A DNA stretch of 64,000 nt from Allobosea sp. BK604 (GTDB lineage Bacteria > Pseudomonadota > Alphaproteobacteria > Rhizobiales > Beijerinckiaceae). The stretch lies in assembly GCF_004341515.1 (NCBI RefSeq), contig NZ_SLZF01000003.1:186001-250000 (forward strand), given 5' to 3'. Below the pieces are notes generated by a model, which ran no database searches, was not told the DNA's origin, and saw nothing but the letters and a program-made list of their open reading frames with translations. Positions 16,520-25,530 of the stretch are shown in pieces. A program made the position numbers and the translations under genes. The stretch's first letter is position 1. Each line of letters begins with the position of its first letter.

Positions 16520-17031
16520 TTATGCAGCAGGCGGGCGATGAAGCTCGCAGCGATCCGCATCAGCGCAATTGATAGTCCAAGGCCCAAGCCCAATGCTAGG
16601 GGCGCCGGCCAGCGATCGGTGTGAGGCTGCGCGCGCCGATCTGGGCACATGCGTCAGCAGAGATGAGCCCCGGACAGGACCGATCCACCGGACCACTTGG
16701 GCAGCGACCAGGGCACCAACCGAGGAGATTGGGAGCTCCGCAATTTCGCCGTGACGACAGTCGCGCAGCGCAAGTTTCGATAGGCCAATCTTATCGCAAT
16801 GATAGAAAATAATCGATTTTATTGGAGACGGCGGACCTGCTATCGATTCGTCTGACACTTGAGCGCCAGCTGGCTGCGCCAGCGGCGAAAGACAAATAAA
16901 AATAAAGACTTGGAGGAGACCACCTGATGCCGCGCCTCGGCCGGTTCCACCGCAAGGTCACACGCTTGGAAGCTCTCGTTTGACGAGGCCCGAGGCATTC
17001 CGATGCCGCCAAGTAGTTCCCGCGTGAATTT
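16520..17031. other. Degraded intergenic region
   Basis: No intact gene is supported. A 49-codon minus-strand frame (16501-16650) ends with a hydrophobic helix and a basic tail (ARLLHKHHRIA) and may be another broken 3' end or a small membrane peptide. An AT-rich stretch near 16795-16915 (including TAAAAATAAAG) precedes a strong GGAGGAGA site and an 18-codon frame MPRLGRFHRKVTRLEALV at 16927-16983; expression of that peptide is possible but unproven. Confidence 0.35.
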
Positions 17032-17055
17032 CGTAAGGCTAGACAAGTCCTTACG
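17032..17055. promoter_or_regulatory. Inverted repeat ahead of the carbohydrate-type importer
   Basis: CGTAAGG, ten bases, CCTTACG: perfect 7-bp arms ending 29 bp upstream of the first permease ATG. The position fits either an operator or a 5'-leader hairpin. No regulator gene is adjacent. Confidence 0.45.
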
Positions 17056-17084
17056 GGAACCGACCAATTGAACGAGTGCACGGC

Positions 17085-18020
17085 ATGACGACGGACATTG
17101 CAGATACGAGAAATCCGCCCATTGTCCGGCCACGACGCAAGCGACGCATCGACCTCCTGCCCTACGCGCTGATCGCGCCGATCGGCCTGCTCCTCGCCGC
17201 GATCACCGTCTACCCGACGATCCAGGCGGTCTATCTCTCGATGACCGACGCTTCGCTGCTCCGGCTGGCGCGCGCCAAGTTCATCGGCGTGCAGAACTTC
17301 GTCCGGATGATGGGCGATCAGGTCTTCCTGGACGGCCTCTGGCGCACGCTGCGTTGGGATCTCGCGGTCGTCTCGCTCGAACTCTGCATCGCTCTGCCGA
17401 TCGCGCTGTTCCTGAATATGAACTTCCGCGGCCGCGGCTTCGTGCGCGCCGCGATGATGGTGCCCTACATTACCCCGCCGGCCGTGGTCGGCCTGGTCTT
17501 CCTGTTCATGTTCGACGGCAATTTCGGCGTGGTGAACGACCTGCTGATCCGGCTCGGCGTGCTTGAGCGCGGCATCGCCTGGATGAGCGACCCGGCGGCG
17601 AGCTTCTGGATCGTGGTCTCCGCCATGGTCTGGTACGGCACGCCGCTGATGGCGCTGATCCTGCTCGCGGCGCTGCAGACGATCCCGGCCGAACTCTACG
17701 AGGCCGCCGAGGTCGACGGCGCCAGCCGCTGGGCGCAGTTCCGCAGCATCACCATCCCGCACATCCTGCCCTCGATCCTCTTCCTTGTGCTGCTGCGCAT
17801 GATCTGGATGTCGAACCATATCGATATGATCTACGTGATGACGACGGGCGGCCCCGGTTTCACCAACCACACCGAGGCGATCTACAGCTTCTCGCTGACC
17901 AACCAGTTCCAGATCGGCTATGCCTCCGCCATCGCCGTGGTGCTGGCCGCGATCCTGATGGTGCTCTCCGCGCTCTATGTGCGCCACCTCGCCCGCTCAG
18001 TCCTGGCCCAGACCTCATGA
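17085..18020 (+). CDS. Carbohydrate-type ABC transporter permease (MalF/UgpA-like)
   Basis: 311 residues, about six membrane segments. Starts in a basic cytoplasmic tail, then LLPYALIAPIGLLLAAITVY and the family loop YEAAEVDGASRWAQFRSITI (EAA motif). It forms the channel with the next permease. ATG 17085 is preferred over the GTG three codons upstream; both have weak ribosome sites. The operon order is permease, permease, binding protein, ATPase. Cargo is a sugar, polyol or related solute and cannot be named from sequence. Confidence 0.9.
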   Translation: MTTDIADTRNPPIVRPRRKRRIDLLPYALIAPIGLLLAAITVYPTIQAVYLSMTDASLLRLARAKFIGVQNFVRMMGDQVFLDGLWRTLRWDLAVVSLELCIALPIALFLNMNFRGRGFVRAAMMVPYITPPAVVGLVFLFMFDGNFGVVNDLLIRLGVLERGIAWMSDPAASFWIVVSAMVWYGTPLMALILLAALQTIPAELYEAAEVDGASRWAQFRSITIPHILPSILFLVLLRMIWMSNHIDMIYVMTTGGPGFTNHTEAIYSFSLTNQFQIGYASAIAVVLAAILMVLSALYVRHLARSVLAQTS

Positions 18021-18883
18021 ACGCCGCCAAACGCCGCGCCCGCCGCATCAGGGGAATCTGGACCGCGATCGGCGCGGCCGCGATCCTGCTCTATTCGCTC
18101 GGCCCCCTGCTCTGGATCTTCATCGCCTCGATCACGCCCGAGCTGAAGGCCGACTTCAACCAGGCCTGGCTCAGCAACCGGCAGGTGACCTATCTCCCGT
18201 CCGAGCCGACGCTTGCCAATTATGGCGCACTGTTCGAGACCGTCCCCTTCGCCACCTACTTTCGCAACAGCGCCATCATCGCCACCGGCAACATGGTGCT
18301 GACGCTGGTGGTCGCGAGCCTCGGCGCCTATGGCTTCGTGCGCTTCAAGTTCTTCGGCCGCAGCAGCTTCCTCGTCGCGATGCTCGTCGCCTACACGATC
18401 CCGAGCGTGGTGCTGCTCGTGCCGCTGCTGGTGATCTTCCGCGCCTATGGGCTGAACAACACCCATCTCGGCATGATCCTGGCAGAGGCGACGCATTCGG
18501 CGCCCTTCGTCCTGCTGCTGATGATCAACTATTTCTCGACCCTGCCGCGCGATCTCGACGAGGCCGCCCAGGTCGACGGCTGCAGCAGGCTGAAGGTGCT
18601 CTGGCGCATCATCCTGCCGCTCTCGCTGCCCGGCCTGGTCGCAGGCGGGTTGCTCGCCTTCATCATGACCTGGAACAACTTCCTCTTCGCCTTCCTGCTG
18701 ACCTCGACCGCCGAGGTGAAGACGCTGCCGGTCATCATGCGCCAGTTCGCGCTCGGCGAGCCCGCCGTCTGGGGCGTCAGCGCCGCGGGCGCGCTGGTGA
18801 GCACGTTGCCGGTCGCGCTGATCTTCCTGCTGTTCCAGCGGATGCTGATGAGCGGTCTCGCAGCCGGCGCCGTCAAAGGCTGA
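18017..18883 (+). CDS. Carbohydrate-type ABC transporter permease (MalG/UgpE-like)
   Basis: 288 residues with an N-terminal membrane segment, a periplasmic loop and the EAA loop (LDEAAQVDGCSRLKVLWRII). The PLSLPGLVAGGLLAFIMTWN segment is diagnostic of the MalG side of this family. It overlaps the first permease by four bases (ATGA), ensuring stoichiometric production of the two halves of the inner-membrane channel. Confidence 0.9.
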   Translation: MNAAKRRARRIRGIWTAIGAAAILLYSLGPLLWIFIASITPELKADFNQAWLSNRQVTYLPSEPTLANYGALFETVPFATYFRNSAIIATGNMVLTLVVASLGAYGFVRFKFFGRSSFLVAMLVAYTIPSVVLLVPLLVIFRAYGLNNTHLGMILAEATHSAPFVLLLMINYFSTLPRDLDEAAQVDGCSRLKVLWRIILPLSLPGLVAGGLLAFIMTWNNFLFAFLLTSTAEVKTLPVIMRQFALGEPAVWGVSAAGALVSTLPVALIFLLFQRMLMSGLAAGAVKG

Positions 18884-18937
18884 GCCAACCAACCACATCG
18901 GAAAGCCGGGAATCCGGCATCGCTCGGGGAGGATGAC

Positions 18938-20236
18938 ATGACGAGGACACGCAATCGATACGGCAAGGCCGGCGGCCTGACCCGCCGCCAGGCGCTCGCC
19001 ACCGCGCTCGGCGGCGCTGCGCTCGCGGCGACGGGGGCCGAGGCGCAGGTCGCCTCGCCGGCCGTGCGCAAGAAGGTGAAGCTGAACTTCTGGAACTGGG
19101 CCGATAACCCGGTCCATCAGAAGATCTCGGTCGATTCCGCCGCGATGTTCAACGCCTCGCAGAATTTCATCGAAATCGCGGTCGATGCCAACATGGCGGT
19201 GATGGAGGCCCGCAAGAAGCTGGTCGTCTCCTATGCCGCCGGCGCCGCGCCCGACGTGATCATGACGATCCAGTACTGGGTGCAGGATTATCTCGACAAC
19301 GGCATCATCGAGCCGATCGAGGACCGCTTCAAGAAATGGGACGAGAGCAAGGACTTCTTCCCGAACATCATGGAACAGACGCGCTCGCGCGCCGGCCAGC
19401 CCTTCCTGTTCCTGCCTCAGACCAGTATCCCCTATTACCTCTACTACCGAGCCGACTGGTTCAAGGAAGCGGGGCTGAACCCGCCCGAGACCTATGACCA
19501 GTTCATCTCGGCGGCGAAGGCGCTGACCAAGGCGCCGGACCGCTACGGCTTCGCCATGCGCGGCCAGACCGCCTCCGCCATCCAGGTCATCTTCCCGATC
19601 TGGGCGAGTGCCGGCGTCAAGTTCGCGACACCCGACGGCAAGGTCGATTTCGACTCGGCCGCCGCAATCGACGTCACCGAGAAATGGCTCGGCATGGCCC
19701 TGCGCGACAAGTCGGCCCAGCCGACCGCGGTCAATGACGGCTATCGCGAGCTCTACGCCCTGATGGAGAAGGGCCGCTGCGCCATGTGGTACTATGGACC
19801 GCATGCCAGCCCGGCGCTGATCTCGGCGCTCGGGGATTCCATCCAGGGCGTGCAGAACCCGCGCGTCGGCGACAAGCATTACATGATCGCGAACCCCGAA
19901 GGGCCGATGATGGTCTCCTCCTGCAAGGAGAAGGAAGCCGCCTGGGAGTTCATGAAGTTCATCACCAGCGGCGACGCGGCGATGCTCTACACCGCCAACC
20001 GCATGGTGCCGCCGGTGCGCAAGACGCTCTCCGAGCGACCAGTCTTCCAGAACAACCGCTTCATCAAGATGTCGCTCGACCATCTCGATACCTGGTGGAC
20101 CCCGCCCTACGACCACCAGCACTGGACCAATTTCCAGGACAAGATCCCGCCCTATTGGCAGGAGGCTGTGCGCGGCAACATCACGGCGGCGCAGTTCAAC
20201 CAGCAGGGCGCCAAGTTCCTGCGCGGCGAGGCCTGA
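18938..20236 (+). CDS. Carbohydrate-type ABC transporter substrate-binding protein
   Basis: 432 residues. The N-terminus (GGLTRRQALATALGGAALAA) is a twin-arginine-type signal, suggesting folded export. The mature part follows the family 1 solute-binding pattern (KLNFWNWADNPVH, MFNASQNFIEIAVDANM, KGRCAMWYYGPHASPAL). GGGGAGG precedes the ATG. It delivers the ligand to the two permeases upstream. The ligand-binding site contains many Trp/Tyr (YWVQDYLDNG, WWTPPYDHQHW), as sugar binders do. Confidence 0.9.
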   Translation: MTRTRNRYGKAGGLTRRQALATALGGAALAATGAEAQVASPAVRKKVKLNFWNWADNPVHQKISVDSAAMFNASQNFIEIAVDANMAVMEARKKLVVSYAAGAAPDVIMTIQYWVQDYLDNGIIEPIEDRFKKWDESKDFFPNIMEQTRSRAGQPFLFLPQTSIPYYLYYRADWFKEAGLNPPETYDQFISAAKALTKAPDRYGFAMRGQTASAIQVIFPIWASAGVKFATPDGKVDFDSAAAIDVTEKWLGMALRDKSAQPTAVNDGYRELYALMEKGRCAMWYYGPHASPALISALGDSIQGVQNPRVGDKHYMIANPEGPMMVSSCKEKEAAWEFMKFITSGDAAMLYTANRMVPPVRKTLSERPVFQNNRFIKMSLDHLDTWWTPPYDHQHWTNFQDKIPPYWQEAVRGNITAAQFNQQGAKFLRGEA

Positions 20237-20306
20237 GAGCGCAATCGCGGGGGCCTCGGCAGGCCCCCGCCCCCAATCCACAGTTAAAGAAGGCAGAGCT
20301 CGGCGG

Positions 20307-21407
20307 ATGGCCCAGGTCAATCTACGCAAGGTGGTGAAGCGCTTCGGCGAGGTCGAGGTCGTCAAGGGCATCGACCTCGCCATCGCCGACCAGGAATTCG
20401 TCGCGCTCGTCGGCCCCTCCGGCTGCGGCAAGTCGACGACCCTGCGCATGATCGCCGGGCTCGAAGAGATCAGTGACGGCGACATCATGATCGACGGCAA
20501 GGTCGTCACCGATTTCGCGCCGAAGGACCGCGACATCGCCATGGTCTTCCAGAGCTACGCGCTCTACCCGCACATGACCGTGCGCGAGAACATGTCCTTC
20601 GGCCTGAAGCAGCAGCGCATGGCGAAGAGCGAGATCGACACCCGGGTCGACGAGGCCGCCCGCATCCTCAACATCGAGGACCTGCTCACGCGCAAGCCGA
20701 AGCAGCTTTCCGGCGGCCAGCGCCAGCGCGTCGCCATGGGCCGCGCCATCGTGCGCCAGCCGAAGGTCTTCCTGTTCGACGAGCCGCTCTCGAATCTCGA
20801 CGCGCAGCTGCGCGTGCAGATGCGCACCGAGATCAAGCGCTTGCGCCAGAAAGTCCGCACCACCACGGTCTACGTCACCCATGACCAGGTCGAGGCGCTG
20901 ACGCTGGCCGACCGCATCGTGGTGATGAACAAGGGCAGGATCGAGCAGATCGGCACGCCGCACGAACTCTATCACGAGCCGGCAACACGCTTCGTCGCCG
21001 GTTTCATCGGCTCGCCGGCGATGAACTTCATACCGGCCGCGATCGAGAGCCGGGACGGCAGGCTGGTGCTGGTGCTGAAGAACCCCGACCTCGTCTTCGA
21101 CATCCCGGCCGAGCGCCGCGCGCGCTATGCCGCGCTTGCCGGACGCCACGACCTGCTGCTCGGCCTGCGGCCAGAGCATTTCTCAGCCATGACGTCGCCG
21201 CTCCCCGGCCATGGCGAGTTCCAGGCGCGGATCGACATCACCGAGCCGGTCGGGCTGGAGACCTTCGTCTATTTCCGCCTCGCCGAGACCGAGATCTGCG
21301 CGCGCCTGCCGCCGACGGCGGGAGCGCAGGAGGGCAAGCCGCTTCGGCTGGCCGCAGACCTCAACCAGATGCATGTCGTCGACCCGGCGACGGGACTGGT
21401 CGTTTAG
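20307..21407 (+). CDS. Carbohydrate-type ABC transporter ATPase (MalK/UgpC-like)
   Basis: 366 residues. Walker A GPSGCGKST, Q-loop VFQSYALYPHMTV, signature LSGGQRQR, Walker B VFLFDEPLSNLDAQ, switch His VYVTHDQVEA, then the C-terminal OB-fold regulatory domain (about residues 240-366, LLLGLRPEHFSAM) found in MalK/UgpC. It energises the importer encoded directly upstream. GCAGAGCTCGGCGG precedes the ATG. All catalytic motifs are intact. Confidence 0.93.
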   Translation: MAQVNLRKVVKRFGEVEVVKGIDLAIADQEFVALVGPSGCGKSTTLRMIAGLEEISDGDIMIDGKVVTDFAPKDRDIAMVFQSYALYPHMTVRENMSFGLKQQRMAKSEIDTRVDEAARILNIEDLLTRKPKQLSGGQRQRVAMGRAIVRQPKVFLFDEPLSNLDAQLRVQMRTEIKRLRQKVRTTTVYVTHDQVEALTLADRIVVMNKGRIEQIGTPHELYHEPATRFVAGFIGSPAMNFIPAAIESRDGRLVLVLKNPDLVFDIPAERRARYAALAGRHDLLLGLRPEHFSAMTSPLPGHGEFQARIDITEPVGLETFVYFRLAETEICARLPPTAGAQEGKPLRLAADLNQMHVVDPATGLVV

Positions 21408-21623
21408 GCACCGCTTCCGTCAATGCGAGAGCAGCGGCCCCCACGAGCCGTCTGGTCCTGTGGCCTGCACCGCACGCTGCCCTCTCCTTGCAGGACAGGG
21501 TTGCCCGCGTTCCACCATCGCAAGTAGAGAGCCCGAACGAATGTCGGCTCAGCGACAGCCCGCCTGAATCTCCCCTGCTAGACAGGTCCGATCGCGGAAA
21601 AGCGACTGGATCAGGGCTTTCAG

Positions 21624-22604
21624 ATGGGCGTCATCGTCGGTTCGGGTGAGTATACCTATCGCGTTCACGAGAACTGGGCGAAGTTGCCCGACGGCTTCGC
21701 CTTCGGCGACGTGGCGGCCGTCGGGATCGACAGCAAGGACCGGGTCTACGCCTTCAACCGCTCGCAGGAACACCCGATGATGGTGTTCGACCGCGACGGC
21801 AATTTCCTGTCCTCCTGGGGTCGCGACCTGTTCAGCCATGCCCATGGCGTCAGTATGGGGCCGGACGACACGATCTACTGCACCGACGACATGAACCACA
21901 CCGTCTGCAAGTGCACGCTGGACGGCAAGCTGCTCATGCGCATCGGCGAGCGCGACAAGCCGCAACCCTTCATGAGCGGGCGCCCGTTCAACCGCTGCAC
22001 CCATACCGCCCTCTCGCCGAAGGGCGAGATCTATGTCACCGACGGCTACAGCAACGCCCGCGTCCACAAATACGCACCGGACGGCAGGCATCTCCTGTCC
22101 TGGGGCCAATCCGGAATGGGGCCGGGCGAATTCAACCTGCCCCACAACGTCACCTGCGACGACAATGGCTGGGTCTATGTCGCCGACCGCGAGAACCACC
22201 GCATCCAGGTCTTCGACGGCAACGGCAAATACGAGACCGAGTGGCGCAACGTCCATCGGCCGAACGGGCTGTTCATGCCGCGCGGCCCATGCCCAATCTG
22301 CTACGTCGGCGAGATCGGACCCTATTGGAGCTTCAACCGCGGCGCGCCCAATCTCGGCCCGCGCCTCTCGATCCTCGACAACAAGGGCAAGGTGCTCGTG
22401 CGCCTCGGCGAGGATCCGTCCGCCGGCAACGAGCCCGGAAAGTTCCTGTCACCGCATTCGGTCGCGGTGGATTCGCACGGCGACATCTATGTCGGCGAGG
22501 TCGCGGTCACCGGCTGGCCCTCGCTCTTCCCCGACAAGCCGCAGCCGCAGCTCTTGCGCAGCCTGCAGAAATTCGAACGCGTCCCGGCCGGTACGACCTC
22601 CTGA
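21624..22604 (+). CDS. NHL-repeat beta-propeller protein
   Basis: 326 residues built of NHL-type repeats: VAAVGIDSKDRVYAFNRSQ, HGVSMGPDDTIYCTDDMNH, TALSPKGEIYVTDGYSNARV, NVTCDDNGWVYVADRENHRI, HSVAVDSHGDIYVGEVAVTG. This predicts a six-bladed propeller, as in peptidylglycine lyase domains and SMP-30 relatives. No signal peptide is evident. It follows the importer by 216 bp on the same strand, so it may process or sense the imported compound, perhaps as a lactonase or lyase (inference). The intergenic gap holds nothing else I can support. Confidence 0.85.
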   Translation: MGVIVGSGEYTYRVHENWAKLPDGFAFGDVAAVGIDSKDRVYAFNRSQEHPMMVFDRDGNFLSSWGRDLFSHAHGVSMGPDDTIYCTDDMNHTVCKCTLDGKLLMRIGERDKPQPFMSGRPFNRCTHTALSPKGEIYVTDGYSNARVHKYAPDGRHLLSWGQSGMGPGEFNLPHNVTCDDNGWVYVADRENHRIQVFDGNGKYETEWRNVHRPNGLFMPRGPCPICYVGEIGPYWSFNRGAPNLGPRLSILDNKGKVLVRLGEDPSAGNEPGKFLSPHSVAVDSHGDIYVGEVAVTGWPSLFPDKPQPQLLRSLQKFERVPAGTTS

Positions 22605-22611
22605 ATGAAAA

Positions 22612-22640
22612 AGGGCGGGAGCGCCTCGTGCTCCCGCCCT
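22612..22640 (-). terminator. Intrinsic terminator of the long minus-strand operon
   Basis: Hairpin with perfect 11-bp arms AGGGCGGGAGC / GCTCCCGCCCT and a 7-base loop. Read on the minus strand it is followed by TTTTT, a canonical Rho-independent terminator 22 bp past the SDR stop. On the plus strand it may also stop transcription of the NHL gene, but lacks a T run there. Confidence 0.85.
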
Positions 22641-22662
22641 CGAGTTGGCCGAGGCTTCCGCC

Positions 22663-23427
22663 TCAGCCCGGGATCATACGGCCGCCATTGACGTCGATCG
22701 TCTGGCCGGTGACGTAGCCGCTCATGGCCTCCGATGCGAGGAAGAGACAGGCGCCGACGCAGTCCTCCGCGGTGCCGAGCCGGCGCAGCGGCACGCCTGC
22801 GCGGACCGATTCCAGCCGTTCCTTCGCGGTGTTGGCATGGAAGCGGGTTACCATCAGGCCGGGCGCCAGCGTATTGACGCGAATCTCCGGCGCGAACTCG
22901 TTGGCCATTCCCTTCGTCAGCGAATGCAGCGCCGCTTTCGAGGCGGCGTACAGGCCGGAGCCGGGCTGGCCGCCGCTGCGCCCGGCGACCGAGCCGGTAT
23001 TGATGATCGAGCCGCGGCCCGACGCCTTGAGATGCGGATAGGCGGCGCGCGTCACGGCGAGCACCGAGCGCAGGTTCAGGTCCATGACCTGGTCGTAGAT
23101 CGCGTCGGAATAGCTCGCGAAGCGCTGCGGCTCGACCATGCCGCCGGCATTGTTGATGAGGGTGTCGAGCCCGCCCAGCCCCGCGACCGCCTGCTCGACG
23201 ATCGCTGCCGCCTGCTTGGGATCGCGGACGTCGCCCGAGACGAGCATCGCCTTGCCGCCGGCAGCCGTGATCTTCGCGACGATCTCCTTCGCCTCGGCCG
23301 CGCTGCTGTTGTAATGGACCGCGACCGCCGCGCCATGCTCGGCGAAGCCGAGCGCCACGGCAGCGCCGATGCCGGAGCTGCCGCCGGTGATGAGGACGCG
23401 CAGGCCCTTGATGTCGTCGAGTATCAT
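22663..23427 (-). CDS. SDR-family oxidoreductase (FabG-like)
   Basis: 254 residues, classical SDR: TGGSSGIGAAVALG cofactor loop, NNAGG, catalytic Ser (INTGSVAGR), YAASK (YxxxK). The HYNSS segment after beta-2 suggests NADP or mixed preference. It is the last gene of the TTT/hydroxy-acid operon and probably oxidises a hydroxyl of the imported sugar acid or its product. The strong terminator just downstream marks the operon end. Confidence 0.9.
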   Translation of the reverse strand: MILDDIKGLRVLITGGSSGIGAAVALGFAEHGAAVAVHYNSSAAEAKEIVAKITAAGGKAMLVSGDVRDPKQAAAIVEQAVAGLGGLDTLINNAGGMVEPQRFASYSDAIYDQVMDLNLRSVLAVTRAAYPHLKASGRGSIINTGSVAGRSGGQPGSGLYAASKAALHSLTKGMANEFAPEIRVNTLAPGLMVTRFHANTAKERLESVRAGVPLRRLGTAEDCVGACLFLASEAMSGYVTGQTIDVNGGRMIPG

Positions 23428-23457
23428 GATCTCACTCCTCGCATTCGCCCGTGGCGT

Positions 23458-24378
23458 CTAGCCGCCGACGAGCTTCAGGCCCGGCTCCGGCCAGGGCATC
23501 TCGATCAACTGCCCCGTGCCGGACAGCGTGATGTAGGCGGTCTTCAGCTCAGGGCCGCCGAAGCAGATATTGGTCGTGATCGGATCATGGGTCGGCACCT
23601 GCCGGATGACCTCGCCTTGCGGGCTGACGACCGTGATGCAGCCGGAGACCAGCGTAGCGATACAGATATTGCCGTTCGCGGAGACGGCGAGGCTGTCGAA
23701 GCGCTGGTAGCCCGGCAGGCCGCAGAGGATGCGCCCGCCATGCGGCGAAGGAAACGGCGCCCGCTTGACCACGCCCGGTGCCTCCAGATCGAAGGCCCAG
23801 AGCCGGCCGGTCTCGGTCTCGGCGGCGTAGAGCATCGTGCCGTCGGGCGAAAGACCGATGCCGTTCGGCATGATCATCGGATAGGCGACCTCGACGATAC
23901 GCGAGCCATCGGCGAGCCCGTAATAGAGCCCGCCATTCATCCGCATCCGCGGATACATCTTGCCGAAATCGGTGAAGTAGAAGCCGCCATGCGCGTCGAA
24001 GACGATATCGTTCGGCCCGACCAGCGGATGGTCGCCGCAACGCGTGTAGAGCACGCGGCGCTCGCCGGTCTTGAGATCAAGCCGCTCGATCCAGCCACCG
24101 GCATAGCCTTCCGGCACGCCCGGCTTCGTCCGGTTGAAGCCCTCCTGCTTCTGGAACAGGAAGCCGCCATTGTTGCAAATATAGAGGGCGCCGTCGGGCC
24201 CGACAGCCATGCCGTTCGGTCCGCCTTCGAGCTGGGCGGCGATCTCGACGCGCCCATCGGCATGGACCCGCGTGACGGTACGGCGCTCGATCTCGACCAG
24301 CAGGACCGAGCCGTCGGCACAGGCGATCGGCCCCTCGGGAAATTGCAGCCCCGTCGCCAGAACACTCTGCCCGCTCAT
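23458..24378 (-). CDS. SMP-30/gluconolactonase-family lactonase
   Basis: 306 residues. Metal-site motifs of SMP-30 lactonases are visible: LQFPEGPIA (Glu ligand), GPNGMAVGPDGALYICNN, GPNDIVFDAHGGFYFTDFG, MPNGIGLSPDGTMLYAAETE (Asn/Asp ligands). These enzymes hydrolyse sugar-derived lactones to aldonic acids. Its place three bases after the dehydratase-like gene indicates a sugar-acid pathway: lactone opening, dehydration, then oxidation. Cytoplasmic; no signal peptide. Confidence 0.9.
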   Translation of the reverse strand: MSGQSVLATGLQFPEGPIACADGSVLLVEIERRTVTRVHADGRVEIAAQLEGGPNGMAVGPDGALYICNNGGFLFQKQEGFNRTKPGVPEGYAGGWIERLDLKTGERRVLYTRCGDHPLVGPNDIVFDAHGGFYFTDFGKMYPRMRMNGGLYYGLADGSRIVEVAYPMIMPNGIGLSPDGTMLYAAETETGRLWAFDLEAPGVVKRAPFPSPHGGRILCGLPGYQRFDSLAVSANGNICIATLVSGCITVVSPQGEVIRQVPTHDPITTNICFGGPELKTAYITLSGTGQLIEMPWPEPGLKLVGG

Positions 24379-24381
24379 TGC

Positions 24382-25530
24382 CTATCCCTTCAGCGTCTCG
24401 ACAGCGCGCCAGTCGACCTCGAGCCCGAAGCCGGGCTCCTCGGTCAGGTACACACGCCCATCGCGATAGGCCGCGCCGCCGTGGAAGATGCGATGGTGGA
24501 TCGGATGGAGCGCATCGTTGCCGACCGACTCCGCGGCGAAGGCGGCATCGCCCAGCGACGAGACGAGATGGGCGTGGAGATGGGCAGCCGTATGCGGCGC
24601 CACCATCACCCCCTTCATCTGCGCATAATGTGCGATGCGCAGCGCCTCACTGAAGCCGGCATAGCGCGTGCAGTCGAACTGGACGTAGCGGACAGCGCCC
24701 GAATCGATGAAGTCGCGCACCGTGAAGCGGTGCCATTCGCGCTCGCCATGAGCGAGCGGGATCGGCGAGGCCGCCGCCAGCCGGACGAAATCCGCCGGCT
24801 GCAGATACCAGTGCAGCGGCTCCTCCAGCCAGAAGATGTCGTAGGGCGCAACCGCATGGGCGAAGCGGATGCAGCCTTCGACATCGTAGGGCGCGTTCAT
24901 GTCGAGCATCAGCAGCACGTCGGGGCCGATGGTCTCGCGCACAGCCCTGACCCGCTTGACCTCGTCGGCAAGCGACAGCGCGCCGGTCTTCAGCTTCACC
25001 GCGCGGAAGCCCTTGGCAACATAGGCGCCGAGCTCCTCGGCGCAGGCGAAGGGGGATTCGCTCTCATTGTAGAAGCCGCCGACCGCGTAGGTGAAAACGT
25101 CGGTGCGCGTGCCGCCGAGCAGGCGGAAGACCGGCAGATCGGCCGCCTTGCCGCGAATATCCCAGAGCGCGATGTCGATACCGGCCATCGCGGCCATGAA
25201 TTGCGGGCGCTGGTTGCGCGGCAGCGGCGGCGGCAAGCCATCCCAGCCGCCGATGCCGCCAGGACGCGGCACGGTGACCGAGAACAGCGTCTGCCAGATC
25301 TCGTTCGGCGCCAGCGGATCCATGCCCACGATCACCGGCGCAAGTTTCGCGAGCAGGTCGCAGACCGTTGCCTGCGGCCCCGTCGAAATCTCGCCGATGC
25401 CGGTTATGCCTGCATCGGTCCTGATCTCGACCAGGATGAGCTGCGCCTTGTCGAAGGGTTCATGCGCCGTCCAGAGCAGCTTCTCGAACGGCATCGAGAG
25501 CGGGTGGATGCGAAGCTCGGTGATCTTCAC
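24382..25530 (-). CDS. Mandelate racemase/muconate lactonizing-type enzyme (sugar-acid dehydratase-like)
   Basis: 382 residues, enolase superfamily. N-terminal capping domain, then barrel motifs: RAVKLKTG (KxK-type catalytic lysines), LLMLDMNAPY (Asp metal ligand), FWLEEPLHW (Glu ligand), LAHGERE (third ligand) and HTAAHLHAHLV (possible catalytic His). Members racemise, cycloisomerise or dehydrate carboxylates through an enolate bound to Mg. With a lactonase and hydroxy-acid enzymes as neighbours, an acid-sugar dehydratase is the best inference; the substrate cannot be named. It overlaps the dehydrogenase gene upstream by four bases. Confidence 0.9.
   Translation of the reverse strand: MKITELRIHPLSMPFEKLLWTAHEPFDKAQLILVEIRTDAGITGIGEISTGPQATVCDLLAKLAPVIVGMDPLAPNEIWQTLFSVTVPRPGGIGGWDGLPPPLPRNQRPQFMAAMAGIDIALWDIRGKAADLPVFRLLGGTRTDVFTYAVGGFYNESESPFACAEELGAYVAKGFRAVKLKTGALSLADEVKRVRAVRETIGPDVLLMLDMNAPYDVEGCIRFAHAVAPYDIFWLEEPLHWYLQPADFVRLAAASPIPLAHGEREWHRFTVRDFIDSGAVRYVQFDCTRYAGFSEALRIAHYAQMKGVMVAPHTAAHLHAHLVSSLGDAAFAAESVGNDALHPIHHRIFHGGAAYRDGRVYLTEEPGFGLEVDWRAVETLKG

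Noticed and set aside
16520..16858. 112-codon minus-strand frame
   Set aside because: No domain or ribosome site; lies in a degraded region.
17975..20542. Minus-strand frame of 855 codons
   Set aside because: Antisense of the carbohydrate importer genes; the permease, binding-protein and ATPase motifs lie on the plus strand.
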